Positions 52,701-64,000 of a DNA stretch of 64,000 bases are shown piece after piece (position 1 is the first letter of the stretch; the number at the start of each line of letters is the position of its first letter). The notes below the pieces were generated by a model, which did no database searches, was not told where the DNA came from, and saw nothing but the letters and a program-made list of their open reading frames with translations. This stretch comes from Cinclus cinclus (Eukaryota > Chordata > Aves > Passeriformes > Cinclidae). The position numbers and the translations under genes were made by a program. The DNA is taken from contig NW_026912178.1 of the NCBI RefSeq assembly GCF_963662255.1, positions 930,001-994,000 of the forward strand. Reading direction: 5' to 3'.

Positions 52701-55700
52701 CAAAAGGACCACGGATGAACTGTGACAGCATGGGGACCTATAGAAGCAAGGATCTATTATGACACCATGAAGGCCAAGACTCAAATGATTCATTGTGACA
52801 TCAAGTGGCCTAAAAGGGCTTGGAATGCATTGTGACACCACAGAGGTTAAGAGAAGCAAGGAACCATTGTGACCCAAGGGAGGCTAACAATCTAATGATC
52901 CCCTGTGTCACCAGGGGTTGTAATAGGGCCAGGGATGAATTGTGAAAGCATGGAGCCCAAGAAAAACATGGAAACATTTTGACACCATAGAGGCCAAGAC
53001 TCAAATGATTCATTGTAACACCAAGTGGCCTAAAAGGGCATGGGATGCATTGTGACACCATAGGGGTTAAGAGAAGCAAGGAACCATTGTGACCCAATGT
53101 AGGCTAACAATCTAAGAATCCCTTTTGACACCAGGGGGCGCAAAAGGACCACGGATGAACTGTGACAGCATGGGGACCTATAGAAGCAAGGATCTATTAT
53201 GACACCATGAAGGCCAAGAATCAAATGATTCATTGTGACACCAAGTGGCCTAAAAGGGCTTGGAATGCATTGTGACACCACAGAGGTTAAGAGAAGCAAG
53301 GACCCATTGTGACCCAAGGGAGGCTAAGAATCTAACGATCCCCTGTGACTCCAGGGGTTGTAATAGGGCCAGGGATGAATTGTGAAAGCATGGGGCACAA
53401 TTAATCATGGAAATATTATGACAACATAGAGGCCAAGACTCAAATGATTCATTGTAACACCAAGTGGCCTTAAAGGGCATAGGATGCATTGTGACACCAC
53501 AGAGGTTAAGAGAAGCAAGGAACCATTGTGACCCAAGGGAGGCTAACAATCTAAGAATCCCTTTTGACACCAGGGGGCGCAAAAGGGCCACGGATGAACT
53601 GTGAAAGCATGGGGACCTATAGAAGCAAGGATCTATTATGACACCATGAAGGCCAAGAATCAAATGATTCATTGTGACATCAAGTGGCCTAAAAGGGCAT
53701 GGGTTGCATTGTGACACCAGAGAGGTTAAGAGAAGCAAGGAACCATTGTGACCCAATGCAGGCTAGCTATCCAAGATTCCCTTTTGACACCAGGGGGCGC
53801 AAAAGGACCACGGATGAACTGTGACAGCATGGGGACCTATAGAAGCAAGGATCTATTATGACACCATGAAGGCAAAGAATCAAATGATTCATTGTGACAT
53901 CAAGTGGCCTAAAAGGGCTTGGAATGCATTGTGACACCACAGAGGTTAAGAGAAGCAGGGAAACATTGTGACCCAAGGGAGGCTAACAATCTAATGATCC
54001 CCTGTGACACCAGGGGTTGTAATAGGGCCAGGGATGAATTGTGAAAGCATGGGGCACAATTAATCATGGAAATATTATGACAACATAGAGGCCAAGACTC
54101 AAATGATTCATTGTAACACCAAGTGGCCTTAAAGGGCATGGGATGCATTGTGACACCACAGAGGTTAAGAGAAACAAGGAACCATTGTGACCCAAGGGAT
54201 GCTAACAATTTAATGATCCATTGTGACACCAGGGGTTGTAATAGGGCTAGGGATGAATTGTGAAAGCATGGAGCCCAAGAAAAACATGGAAACATTTTGA
54301 CACCATGAAGGCCAAGACTCAAATGATTCATTGTAACACCAAGTGGACTAAAAGGGCATGGGATGCATTGTGACACCACAGGGGTTAAGAGAAGCAAGGA
54401 ACCATTGTGACCCAAGGGAGGCTAACAATCTAAGAATCCCTTTTGACACCAGGGCACGCAAAAGGACCACAGATGAACTGTGACAGCATGGGGACCTATA
54501 GAAGCAAGGATCTATTATGACACCATGAAGGCCAAGAATCAAATGATTCATTGTGACATCAAGTGGCATAAAAGGGCTTGGAATGCATTGTGACACCACA
54601 GAGGTTAAGAGAAGCAAGGAACCATTGTGACCCAGGGGAGGCTAACAATCTAATGATCCATTGTGACACCAGGGGTTGTAATAGGGCCAGGGATGAATTG
54701 TGAAAGCTTGGAGACCAAGAAAAACATGGAAACATTTTGACACCATAGAGGCCAAGACTCAAATGATTCATTGTAACACCAAGTGGCCTAAAAGGGCATG
54801 GGATGCATTGTGACACCACAGGGGTTAAGAGAAGCAAGGAACCATTGTGACCCAAGGGAGGCTAACAATCTAATGATCCATTGTGACACCAGGGGTTGTA
54901 ATAGGGCCAGGGATGAATTGTGACAGCATGTGGCCCAAGAAAAACATGGAAACATTTTGACACCATAGAGGCCAAGACTCAAATGATTCATTGTAACACC
55001 AAGTGGCCTAAAAGGGCATGGGATGCATTGTGACACCACAGAGGTTAAGAGAAGCAAGGAACCATTGTGACCCAATGCAGGCTAACTATCTAAGATTCCC
55101 TTTTGACACCAGGGGGTGCAAAAGGACCACGGATGAACTGTGACAGCATGGGGACCTATAGAAGCAAGGATCTATTATGACACCATGAAGGCCAAGAATC
55201 AAATGATTCATTGTGACATCAAGTGGCCTAAAAGGGCATGGGATGCATTGTGACACCACACAGGTTAAGAGAAGCAAGGAACCATTGTGACCCAAGGGAG
55301 GCTAACAATCTAATGATCCCCTGTGTCACCAGGGGTTGTAATAGGGCCAGGGATGAATTGTGAAAGCATGGAGCCCAAGAAAAACATGGAAACATTTTGA
55401 CACCATAGAGGCCAAGACTCAAATGATTCATTGTAACACCAAGTGGCCTAAAAGGGCATGGGATGCATTGTGACACCATAGGGGTCAAGAGAAGCAAGGA
55501 ACCATTGTGACCCAATGCAGGCTAACAATCTAAGAATCCCTTTTGACACCAGGGGGCGCAAAAGGACCACCGATGAACTGTGACAGCATGGGGACCTATA
55601 GAAGCAAGGATCTATTATGACACCATGAAGGCCAAGAATCAAATGATTCATTGTGACACCAAGTGGCCTAAAAGGGCTTGGAATGCATTGTGACACCACA

Positions 55701-58700
55701 GAGGTTAAGAGAAGGAAGGACCCATTGTGACCCAAGGGAAGCTAACAATCTAACGATCCCCTGTGACACCAGGGGTTGTAATAGGGCCAGGGATAAATTG
55801 TGAAAGCATGGGGCACAATTAATCATGGAAATATTATGACAACATAGAGGCCAAGACTCAAATGATTCATTGTAACACCAAGTGGCCTTAAAGGGCATGG
55901 GATGCATTGTGACACCACAGAGGTTAAGAGAAGCTGGGAACCATTGTGACCCAAGGGAGGCTAACAATCTAACAATCCCTTTTGACACCAGGGGGCGCAA
56001 AAGGACCACGGATGAACTGTGAAAGCATGGGGACCTATAGAAGCAAGGATCTATTATGACACCATGAAGGCCAAGACTCAAATGATTCATTGTGACATCA
56101 AGTGGCCTAAAAGGGCTTGGAATGCATTGTGACACCACAGAGGTTAAGAGAAGCAAGGAACCATTGTGACCCAAGGGAGGCTAACAATCTAATGATCCCC
56201 TGTGTCACCAGGGGTTGTAATAGGGCCAGGGATGAATTGTGAAAGCATGGAGCCCAAGAAAAACATGGAAACATTTTGACACCATAGAGGCCAAGACTCA
56301 AATGATTCATTGTAACACCAAGTGGCCTAAAAGGGCTTGGAATGCATTGTGACACCACAGAGGTTAAGAGAAGCAAGGACCCATTGTGACCCAAGGGAGG
56401 CTAAGAATCTAACGATCCCCTGTGACTCCAGGGGTTGTAATAGGGCCAGGGATGAATTGTGAAATCATGGGGCACAATTAATCATGGAAATATTATGACA
56501 ACATAGAGGCCAAGACTCAAATGATTCATTGTAACACCAAGTGGCCTTAAAGGGCATGGGATGCATTGTGACACCACAGAGGTTAAGAGAAGCAAGGAAC
56601 CATTGTGACCCAATGCAGGCTAACAATCTAAGAATCCCTTTTGACACCAGGGGGCGCAAAAGGACCACGGATGAACTGTGACAGCATGGGGACCTATAGA
56701 AGCAAGGATCTATTATGACACCATGAAGGCCAAGAATCAAACGATTCATTGTGACATCAAGTGGCCTAAAAGGGCATGGGTTGCATTGTGACACCAGAGA
56801 GGTTAAGAGAAGCAAGGAACCATTGTGACCAAATGCAGGTTAGCTATCCAAGATTCCCTTTTGACACCAGGGGGCGCAAAAGGACCACGGATGAACTGTG
56901 ACAGCATGGGGACCTATAGAAGCAAGGATCTATTATGACACCATGAAGGCCAAGAATCAAATGATTCATTGTGACATCAAGTGGCCTAAAAGGGCTTGGA
57001 ATGCATTGTGACACCACAGAGGTTAAGAGAAGCAGGGAGCCATTGTGACCCAAGGGAGGCTAACAATCTAATGATCCCCTGTGACACCAGGGGTTGTAAT
57101 AGGGCCAGGGATGAATTGTGAAAGCATGGGGCACAATTAATCATGGAAATATTATGACAACATAGAGGCCAAGACTCAAATGATTCATTGTAACACCAAG
57201 TGGCCTTAAAGGGCATGGGATGCATTGTGACACCACAGAGGTTAAGAGAAACAAGGAACCATTGTGACCCAAGGGATGCTAACAATTTAATGATCCATTG
57301 TGACACCAGGGGTTGTAATAGGGCTAGGGATGAATTGTGAAAGCATGGAGCCCAAGAAAAACATGGAAACATTTTGACACCATAGAGGCCAAGACTCAAA
57401 TGATTCATTGTAACACCAAGTGGACTAAAAGGGCATGGGATGCATTGTGACACCACAGAGGTTAAGAGAAGCAAGGAACCATTGTGACCCAAGGGAGGCT
57501 AACAATCTAAGAATCCCTTTTGACACCAGGGGTTGTAATAGGGCCAGGGATGAATTGTGAAAGCATGGGGCCCAAGAAAAACATGGAAACAATTTGACAC
57601 CATAGAGGCCAAGACTCAAATGATTCATTGTAACACGAAGTGGCCTAAAAGGGCATGGGATGCATTGTGCCACCACAGAGGTTAAGAGAAGCAAGGAACC
57701 ATTGTGACCCAATGCAGGCTAACTATCTAAGATTCCCTTTTGACACCAGGGGGTGCAAAAGGACCACGGATGAACTGTGACAGCATGGGGACCTATAGAA
57801 GCAAGGATCTATTATGACACCATGAAGGCCAAGAATCAAATGATTCATTGTGACACCAAGTGGCCTAAAAGGGCATGGGATGCATTGTGACACCACAGAG
57901 GTTAAGAGAAGCAAGGAACCATTGTGACCCAATGCAGGCTAACAATCTAAGAATCCCTTTTGACACCAGGGGGCGCAAAAGGACCACGGATGAACTGTGA
58001 CAGCATGGGGACCTATAGAAGCAAGGATCTATTATGACACCATGAAGGCCAAGAATCAAATGATTCATTGTGACGTCAAGTGGCCTAAAAGGGCTTGGAA
58101 TGCATTGTGACACCACAGAGGTTAAGAGAAGCAAGGAACCATTGTGACCCAAGGGAGGCTAACAATCTAATGATCCCCTGTGTCACCAGGGGTTGTAATA
58201 GGGCCAGGGATGAATTGTGAAAGCATGGAGCCCAAGAAAAACATGGAAACATTTTGACACCATAGAGGCCAAGACTCAAATGATTCATTGTAACACCAAG
58301 TGGACTAAAAGGGCATGGGATGCATTGTGACACCACAGAGGTTAAGAGAAGCAAGGAACCATTGTGACCCAAGGGAGGCTAACAATCTAAGAATCCCTTT
58401 TGACACCAGGGCACGCAAAAGGACCACAGATGAACTGTGACAGCATGGGGACCTATAGAAGCAAGGATCTATTATGACACCATGAAGGCCAAGAATCAAA
58501 TGATTCATTGTGACATCAAGTGGCCTAAAAGGGCTTGGAATGCATTGTGACACCACAGAGGTTAAGAGAAGCAAGGAACCATTGTGACCCAGGGGAGGCT
58601 AACAATCTAATGATCCATTGTGACACCAGGGGTTGTAATAGGGCCAGGGATGAATTGTGAAAGCTTGGGGACCAAGAAAAACATGGAAACATTTTGACAC

Positions 58701-61700
58701 CATAGAGGCCAAGACTCAAATGATTCATTGTAACACCAAGTGGCCTAAAAGGGCATGGGATGCATTGTGACACCACAGGGGTTAAGAGAAGCAAGGAACC
58801 ATTGTGACCCAAGGGAGGCTAACAATCTAATGATCCATTGTGACACCAGGGGTTGTAATAGGGCCAGGGATGAATTGTGACAGCATGGGGCCCAAGAAAA
58901 ACATGGAAACAATTTGACACCATAGAGGCCAAGACTCAAATGATTCATTGTAACACGAAGTGGCCTAAAAGGGCATGGGATGCATTGTGACACCACAGAG
59001 GTTAAGAGAAGCAAGGAACCATTGTGACCCAATGCAGGCTAACAATCTAAGAATCCCTTTTGACACCAGGGGGCGCAAAAGGACCACGGATGAACTGTGA
59101 CAGCATGGGGACCTATAGAAGCAAGGATCTATTATGACACCATGAAGGCCAAGACTCAAATGATTCATTGTGACATCAAGTGGCCTAAAAGGGCTTGGAA
59201 TGCATTGTGACACCACAGAGGTTAAGAGAAGCAAGGAACCATTGTGACCCAAGGGAGGCTAACAATCTAATGATCCCCTGTGTCACCAGGGGTTGTAATA
59301 GGGCCAGGGATGAATTGTGAAAGCATGGAGCCCAAGAAAAACATGGAAACATTTTGACACCATAGAGGCCAAGACTCAAATGATTCATTGTAACACCAAG
59401 TGGCCTAAAAGGGCATGGGATGCATTGTGACACCATAGGGGTTAAGAGAAGCAAGGAACCATTGTGACCCAATGTAGGCTAACAATCTAAGAATCCCTTT
59501 TGACACCAGGGGGCGCAAAAGGACCACGGATGAACTGTGACAGCATGGGGACCTATAGAAGCAAGGATCTATTATGACACCATGAAGGCCAAGAATCAAA
59601 TGATTCATTGTGACACCAAGTGGCCTAAAAGGGCTTGGAATGCATTGTGACACCACAGAGGTTAAGAGAAGCAAGGACCCATTGTGACCCAAGGGAGGCT
59701 AAGAATCTAACGATCCCCTGTGACTCCAGGGGTTGTAATAGGGCCAGGGATGAATTGTGAAAGCATGGGGCACAATTAATCATGGAAATATTATGACAAC
59801 ATAGAGGCCAAGACTCAAATGATTCATTGTAACACCAAGTGGCCTTAAAGGGCATAGGATGCATTGTGACACCACAGAGGTTAAGAGAAGCAAGGAACCA
59901 TTGTGACCCAAGGGAGGCTAACAATCTAAGAATCCCTTTTGACACCAGGGGGCGCAAAAGGGCCACGGATGAACTGTGAAAGCATGGGGACCTATAGAAG
60001 CAAGGATCTATTATGACACCATGAAGGCCAAGAATCAAATGATTCATTGTGACATCAAGTGGCCTAAAAGGGCATGGGTTGCATTGTGACACCAGAGAGG
60101 TTAAGAGAAGCAAGGAACCATTGTGACCCAATGCAGGCTAGCTATCCAAGATTCCCTTTTGACACCAGGGGGCGCAAAAGGACCACGGATGAACTGTGAC
60201 AGCATGGGGACCTATAGAAGCAAGGATCTATTATGACACCATGAAGGCAAAGAATCAAATGATTCATTGTGACATCAAGTGGCCTAAAAGGGCTTGGAAT
60301 GCATTGTGACACCACAGAGGTTAAGAGAAGCAGGGAAACATTGTGACCCAAGGGAGGCTAACAATCTAATGATCCCCTGTGACACCAGGGGTTGTAATAG
60401 GGCCAGGGATGAATTGTGAAAGCATGGGGCACAATTAATCATGGAAATATTATGACAACATAGAGGCCAAGACTCAAATGATTCATTGTAACACCAAGTG
60501 GCCTTAAAGGGCATGGGATGCATTGTGACACCACAGAGGTTAAGAGAAACAAGGAACCATTGTGACCCAAGGGATGCTAACAATTTAATGATCCATTGTG
60601 ACACCAGGGGTTGTAATAGGGCTAGGGATGAATTGTGAAAGCATGGAGCCCAAGAAAAACATGGAAACATTTTGACACCATGAAGGCCAAGACTCAAATG
60701 ATTCATTGTAACACCAAGTGGACTAAAAGGGCATGGGATGCATTGTGACACCACAGGGGTTAAGAGAAGCAAGGAACCATTGTGACCCAAGGGAGGCTAA
60801 CAATCTAAGAATCCCTTTTGACACCAGGGCACGCAAAAGGACCACAGATGAACTGTGACAGCATGGGGACCTATAGAAGCAAGGATCTATTATGACACCA
60901 TGAAGGCCAAGAATCAAATGATTCATTGTGACATCAAGTGGCATAAAAGGGCTTGGAATGCATTGTGACACCACAGAGGTTAAGAGAAGCAAGGAACCAT
61001 TGTGACCCAGGGGAGGCTAACAATCTAATGATCCATTGTGACACCAGGGGTTGTAATAGGGCCAGGGATGAATTGTGAAAGCTTGGAGACCAAGAAAAAC
61101 ATGGAAACATTTTGACACCATAGAGGCCAAGACTCAAATGATTCATTGTAACACCAAGTGGCCTAAAAGGGCATGGGATGCATTGTGACACCACAGGGGT
61201 TAAGAGAAGCAAGGAACCATTGTGACCCAAGGGAGGCTAACAATCTAATGATCCATTGTGACACCAGGGGTTGTAATAGGGCCAGGGATGAATTGTGACA
61301 GCATGTGGCCCAAGAAAAACATGGAAACATTTTGACACCATAGAGGCCAAGACTCAAATGATTCATTGTAACACCAAGTGGCCTAAAAGGGCATGGGATG
61401 CATTGTGACACCACAGAGGTTAAGAGAAGCAAGGAACCATTGTGACCCAATGCAGGCTAACTATCTAAGATTCCCTTTTGACACCAGGGGGTGCAAAAGG
61501 ACCACGGATGAACTGTGACAGCATGGGGACCTATAGAAGCAAGGATCTATTATGACACCATGAAGGCCAAGAATCAAATGATTCATTGTGACATCAAGTG
61601 GCCTAAAAGGGCATGGGATGCATTGTGACACCACACAGGTTAAGAGAAGCAAGGAACCATTGTGACCCAAGGGAGGCTAACAATCTAATGATCCCCTGTG

Positions 61701-62541
61701 TCACCAGGGGTTGTAATAGGGCCAGGGATGAATTGTGAAAGCATGGAGCCCAAGAAAAACATGGAAACATTTTGACACCATAGAGGCCAAGACTCAAATG
61801 ATTCATTGTAACACCAAGTGGCCTAAAAGGGCATGGGATGCATTGTGACACCATAGGGGTCAAGAGAAGCAAGGAACCATTGTGACCCAATGCAGGCTAA
61901 CAACCTAAGAATCCCTTTTGACACCAGGGGGCGCAAAAGGACCACCGATGAACTGTGACAGCATGGGGACCTATAGAAGCAAGGATCTATTATGACACCA
62001 TGAAGGCCAAGAATCAAATGATTCATTGTGACACCAAGTGGCCTAAAAGGGCTTGGAATGCATTGTGACACCACAGAGGTTAAGAGAAGGAAGGACCCAT
62101 TGTGACCCAAGGGAAGCTAACAATCTAACGATCCCCTGTGACACCAGGGGTTGTAATAGGGCCAGGGATAAATTGTGAAAGCATGGGGCACAATTAATCA
62201 TGGAAATATTATGACAACATAGAGGCCAAGACTCAAATGATTCATTGTAACACCAAGTGGCCTTAAAGGGCATGGGATGCATTGTGACACCACAGAGGTT
62301 AAGAGAAGCTGGGAACCATTGTGACCCAAGGGAGGCTAACAATCTAACAATCCCTTTTGACACCAGGGGGCGCAAAAGGACCACGGATGAACTGTGAAAG
62401 CATGGGGACCTATAGAAGCAAGGATCTATTATGACACCATGAAGGCCAAGAATCAAATGATTCATTGTGACATCAAGTGGCCTAAAAGGGCATGGGTTGC
62501 ATTGTGACAACAGAGAGGTTAAGAGAAGCAAGGAACCATTG
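49792..62541 (+). repeat. 29-mer higher-order repeat, two tandem copies (6,375 bp)
   Basis: The copies are 49792-56166 and 56167-62541. The unit is beta-gamma1-alpha-alpha-gamma1-beta-chimera-alpha-alpha-beta-alpha-beta-beta-alpha-beta-alpha-gamma1-alpha-alpha-gamma1-beta-alpha-beta-beta-alpha-beta-alpha-gamma1-alpha. Twenty-four monomers of 220 bp plus five of 219 give 6,375 bp. I found two differences between copies: GGGCCTGGGATG near 51171 against GGGCCAGGGATG near 57546, and CAATCTAAG near 55527 against CAACCTAAG near 61902. The breakpoint lies in 49649-49701, equivalent to 56024-56076: the copies differ at 49648/56023 upstream and at 56077/62452 downstream. The unit itself contains rearranged 11-12-mer HOR pieces. 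Confidence 0.93.
51110..51329 (+). repeat. Chimeric alpha/beta monomer
   Basis: This monomer starts with the alpha-type AATCTAAGAATCCCTTTTGAC, then switches within about 15 bp to the beta-type CCAGGGGTTGTAATAGGGC and stays beta to its end. The switch point is about 51147-51157. It is repeated at 57485-57704 because it lies inside the 6,375-bp duplication. It records an exchange or conversion tract between classes. Confidence 0.88.
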
Positions 62542-64000
62542 TGACCCAATGCAGGCTAGCTATCCAAGATTCCCTTTTGACACCAGGGGGCGCAAAAGGA
62601 CAACGGATGAACTGTGACAGCATTGGGACCTATAGAAGCAAGGATCTATTATGACACCATGAAGGCCAAGAATCAAATGATTCATTGTGACATCAAGTGG
62701 CCTAAAAGGGCTTGGAATGCATTGTGACACCACAGAGGTTAAGAGAAGCAGGGAGCCATTGTGACCCAAGGGAGGCTAACAATCTAATGATCCCCTGTGA
62801 CACCAGGGGTTGTAATAGGGCCAGGGATGAATTGTGAAAGCATGGGGCACAATTAATCATGGAAATATTATGTCAACATAGAGGCCAAGACTCAAATGAT
62901 TCATTGTAACACCAAGTGGCCTTAAAGGGCATGGGATGCATTGTGACACCACAGAGGTTAAGAGAAGCAAGGAACCATTGTGACCCAAGGGATGCTAACA
63001 ATTTAATGATCCATTGTGACAACAGGGGTTGTAATAGGGCTAGGGATGAATTGTGAAAGCATGGAGCCCAAGAAAAACATGGAAACATTTTGACACCATA
63101 GAGGCCAAGACTCAAATGATTCATTGTAACACGAAGTGGCCTAAAAGGGCATGGGATGCATTGTGACACCACAGAGGTTAAGAGAAGCAAGGAACAATTG
63201 TGACCCAATGCAGGCTAACAATCTAACAATCCCTTTTGACACCAGGGGGCTCAAAAGGACCACGGATGAACTGTGACAGCATCGGGACCTATAGAAGCAA
63301 GGATCTATTATGACACCATGAAGGCCAAGGATCAAATGATTCATTGTGACATCAAGTGGCCTAAAAGGGCTTGGAATGCATTGTGACACCACAGAGGTTA
63401 AGAGAAGCAAGGAACCATTGTGACCCAAGGGAGGCTAACAATCTAATGATCCATTGTGACACCAGGGTTTGTAATAGTGCCAGGGATGAATTGTGAAAGC
63501 ATGGGGCCCAAGAAAAACATGGAAACATTATGACACCATAGAGGCCAAGACTCAAATGATTCATTGTAACACCAAGTGGCCTAAAAGGGCATGGGATGCA
63601 TTGTGACACCACAGAGGTGAAGAGAAGCTGGGAACCATTGTGACCCAATGCAGGCTAACAATCTAAGAATCCCTTTTGACACCAGGGGGCGCAAAAGGAC
63701 CACGGATGAACTGTGAAAGCATGGGGACCTATAGAAGCAAGGATCTATTATGACACCATGAAGGCCAAGGATCAAATGATTCATTGTGACATCAAGTGGC
63801 CTAAAAGGGCTTGGAATGCATTGTGACACCACAGAGGTTAAGAGAAGCAAGGAACCATTGTGACCCAAGGGAGGCTAACAATCTAATGATCCATTGTGAC
63901 ACCAGGGGTTGTAATAGGGCCAGGCATGAATTGTGAAAGCATGGGGACCAAGAAAAACATGGAAACATTATGACACCATAGAGGCCAAGACTCAAATGAT
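62542..64000 (+). repeat. Right-edge mosaic block and partial monomer
   Basis: The monomer order by start is alpha 62542, gamma1 62762, beta 62981, alpha 63201, beta 63421, alpha 63641, then a partial beta from 63861 to the window end. 62542-63200 matches 39901-40559 at offset 22,641 (shared GGACAACGG, TATTATGTCAACATAG and GTGACAACAGGGG). The partial beta at 63861 shares the rare CCAGGCATGAATTG with the beta at 41438. The array clearly continues past the window. Confidence 0.88.

Larger units (their letters stand above)
1..64000. repeat. 220-bp satellite array filling the window
   Basis: Every part of the window aligns to the same 220-bp monomer with only substitutions and a few 1-2 bp indels. 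Walking the TGACCCA-type junctions from 111 to 63861 gives 290 complete monomers: 49 of 219 bp, one of 221, one of 218 and the rest 220. These lengths sum exactly to 63,750 bp. No stretch over 300 bp lacks the repeat, and no transposon, gene or simple-sequence interruption was seen. One hand-counted monomer is about 46% GC, A-rich on the plus strand (74 A, 45 T) and has a single CpG. This is typical of heterochromatic satellite DNA; a centromeric location is inference only. I do not recognise the family name. Confidence 0.98.

Noticed and set aside
129..63995. More than 200 minus-strand open reading frames of 64-168 codons with similar products (starting MGHNGS or MLLLTS)
   Set aside because: They are the same repeat read in rotating frames, overlap each other by about 68 bp, end at the same monomer position and follow the 219/220-bp arithmetic. 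There is no sign of a gene structure, so none is annotated as coding.
1..64000. CRISPR array, suggested by regular 36-37 bp units
   Set aside because: There are no unique spacers between conserved repeats. All units are diverged copies of one another with no gaps, which is satellite structure.
1..64000. CENP-B box
   Set aside because: I looked for the TTCG...CGGG pattern on both strands and found none. The occasional CCGGGAACC or CCGGGATC (for example near 15268 and 18236) lacks the rest of the motif.
1..64000. Secreted or antifreeze-like repeat-protein gene cluster
   Set aside because: The predicted peptides are Leu/Ser/Cys-rich and repetitive, but the frame is lost at every 220-bp unit and there is no signal for introns, promoters or codon-level conservation.

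Overview
The whole 64 kb window is one uninterrupted tandem satellite-DNA array. I found no protein-coding gene, RNA gene, transposon, CRISPR array or unique-sequence island in it. The base repeat is a 220-bp monomer (219 bp in one class). Reading junction to junction from position 111 to 63860 gives 290 complete monomers, flanked by a 110-bp partial copy at the left edge and a 140-bp partial copy at the right edge. The arithmetic closes exactly: 49 monomers are 219 bp, one is 221 bp (1-bp insertion near 26478), one is 218 bp (2-bp deletion near 41276), and the rest are 220 bp.

The array has at least three levels. (1) Each monomer is six diverged subrepeats of 36-37 bp, most starting TGACACCA or similar and ending ATTG, so the monomer probably arose from an ancestral unit of about 37 bp. 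(2) Monomers fall into three classes, named here alpha, beta and gamma, with gamma split into gamma1 and gamma2. They are told apart by the subrepeats in the first half of the monomer, counting the monomer from TGACCCA. (3) Monomers are arranged into higher-order repeats (HORs) of several sizes: a 3-mer (660 bp), 5-mer (1,099 bp), 12-mer (2,638 bp), 13-mer (2,858 bp), 17-mer (3,736 bp) and 29-mer (6,375 bp). Several of these lie side by side as near-identical copies. Longer-range mosaic copies also occur at offsets such as 8,134, 11,652, 16,266, 17,144/17,584, 22,641 and 29,676 bp.

Layout: 1-4287, irregular monomers with two alpha-beta-beta trimers; 4288-11981, three copies of a 12-mer HOR (the third lacks its last monomer); 11982-20335, mosaic; 20336-26051, two copies of a 13-mer; 26052-28250, two copies of a 5-mer; 28251 to about 35433, two copies of a 17-mer; about 35504-49791, mosaic; 49792-62541, two copies of a 29-mer; 62542-64000, mosaic resembling 39901-41657.

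The organism is a eukaryote. A hand count of monomer 111-330 gives A 74, T 45, G 56, C 45 (about 46% GC) and only one CpG where about 11 would be expected. Such strong CpG depletion suggests a heavily CpG-methylating genome such as a vertebrate, but I do not recognise the satellite family and cannot name the species. The many minus-strand open frames (about 69, 95, 111, 116 and 168 codons) follow from the repeat having few minus-strand stops. They shift frame with each 220-bp unit and are not genes. A centromeric, pericentromeric or heterochromatic location is plausible but not shown by the sequence; I saw no CENP-B-box-like motif.
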